Part shown: positions 63,832-64,000 of the stretch, piece after piece
How positions within the stretch are numbered: position 1 is the first letter of the stretch
How the letters are laid out: each line of letters starts with the position of its first letter
NCBI GenBank assembly: GCA_902799245.1
Contig: CADBZY010000009.1
Span: 28,080 to 92,079, forward strand
Length of the DNA: 64,000 nucleotides
Source of the DNA: an uncultured Ruminococcus sp.
Lineage (GTDB): Bacteria; Bacillota; Clostridia; Oscillospirales; Acutalibacteraceae
Direction of reading: 5' to 3'
The notes under the pieces: model-generated
Databases searched by the model: none
What the model saw: the letters and a program-made list of their open reading frames with translations, nothing else
Told to the model about the DNA's origin: nothing
Made by a program: the position numbers and the translations under genes

Positions 63832-64000
63832 CCAAAATGGAGAAAAAGCGGCTGTTTCAAATATTATAAAGCCCTGATTTTCGCAGCTTTTCCAGTTTTA
63901 CAATCACTATCCACAACTTAAGGGTAAGAGCAAGAAGCACAAAAAAGAAATAAAATCTCGTACAAAATACCACTTGACAAAATGAAAAAGCCCAAAGAAA
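63832..64000. other. Non-coding end of window
   Basis: No open frame or RNA is supported. TTGACA at 63973-63978 could be the -35 of a promoter whose -10 would fall at the window edge. A GCCCTGATTTTCGCAGCTTTTCC stretch has no clear identity. Confidence 0.5.

Overview
The window looks like chromosomal DNA from a mid-GC, gut-type Clostridia (Oscillospiraceae/Ruminococcus-like). The reasons are strong AGGAGG ribosome binding sites with many TTG/GTG starts, near-consensus TTGACA/TATAAT promoters, a T-box before alaS, a cobalamin riboswitch, RNase M5-like, YitT, DUF421, TraX-like and XRE/zinc-ribbon proteins, and TagF/LicD cell-surface genes. The genus is inferred, not proven. I found no phage, insertion sequence, CRISPR array or rRNA gene.

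Layout. 1-9 kb: 3' part of an MMPL exporter with a Leu/Gly-heptad partner, a GT-C-like membrane protein, a DUF5685 + J-domain pair, a small membrane protein and a GNAT. 9.1-10.4 kb (minus): cobalamin riboswitch, DUF4430 lipoprotein and ECF S component, probably a corrinoid-uptake operon. 10.4-15.5 kb: EEP-family protein, TM2 protein, T-box and alaS, and a MATE remnant. 15.5-31.6 kb: a surface/secretome region with four proteins built from the same ~90-residue Ig-like module (YQWYxKK core), carrying a C39-like peptidase, a papain-like plus peptidoglycan-binding pair, an SGNH hydrolase, or nothing else; two further lipoproteins (DUF4163-like and an HExxHxxGxxD metalloprotease) lie next to them. 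Flavodoxin, GNAT, TraX-like, TetR and methionine gamma-lyase-like genes are interspersed.

31.8-39.3 kb: RNase M5-like and holA (minus), sbcD-sbcC (plus), DUF421-DUF4363 (minus). 39.4-42.7 kb: a three-gene operon of polytopic membrane protein, UbiA-type polyprenyl-phosphate phosphoribosyltransferase and HAD phosphatase, resembling the first steps of polyprenyl-phosphoryl-pentose synthesis. 42.7-47.1 kb (minus): nucleoside phosphorylase, SDR, a 58-residue protein, DUF523 and two paralogous membrane-anchored proteins. 47.3-50.3 kb: YitT protein and a membrane protein ending in a RyR-like domain. 50.4-57.5 kb (minus): an accessory island with five intact GNATs, one internally deleted GNAT, one GNAT pseudogene, a methyltransferase, an XRE/zinc-ribbon regulator, an MFS transporter and a cysteine hydrolase, followed by tRNA-Gln(CTG).

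57.9-63.6 kb (plus): two-domain PPK2 kinase, a membrane protein with a transglutaminase-like outer domain whose catalytic Cys position is Ser, then LicD and TagF-like surface-polymer genes separated by related intergenic repeats. The window ends in a hairpin-rich, non-coding repeat.

The strongest candidates for new biology are the Ig-module secretome, the polyprenyl-phospho-pentose operon, the RyR-domain membrane protein and the Cys-to-Ser transglutaminase-like protein.
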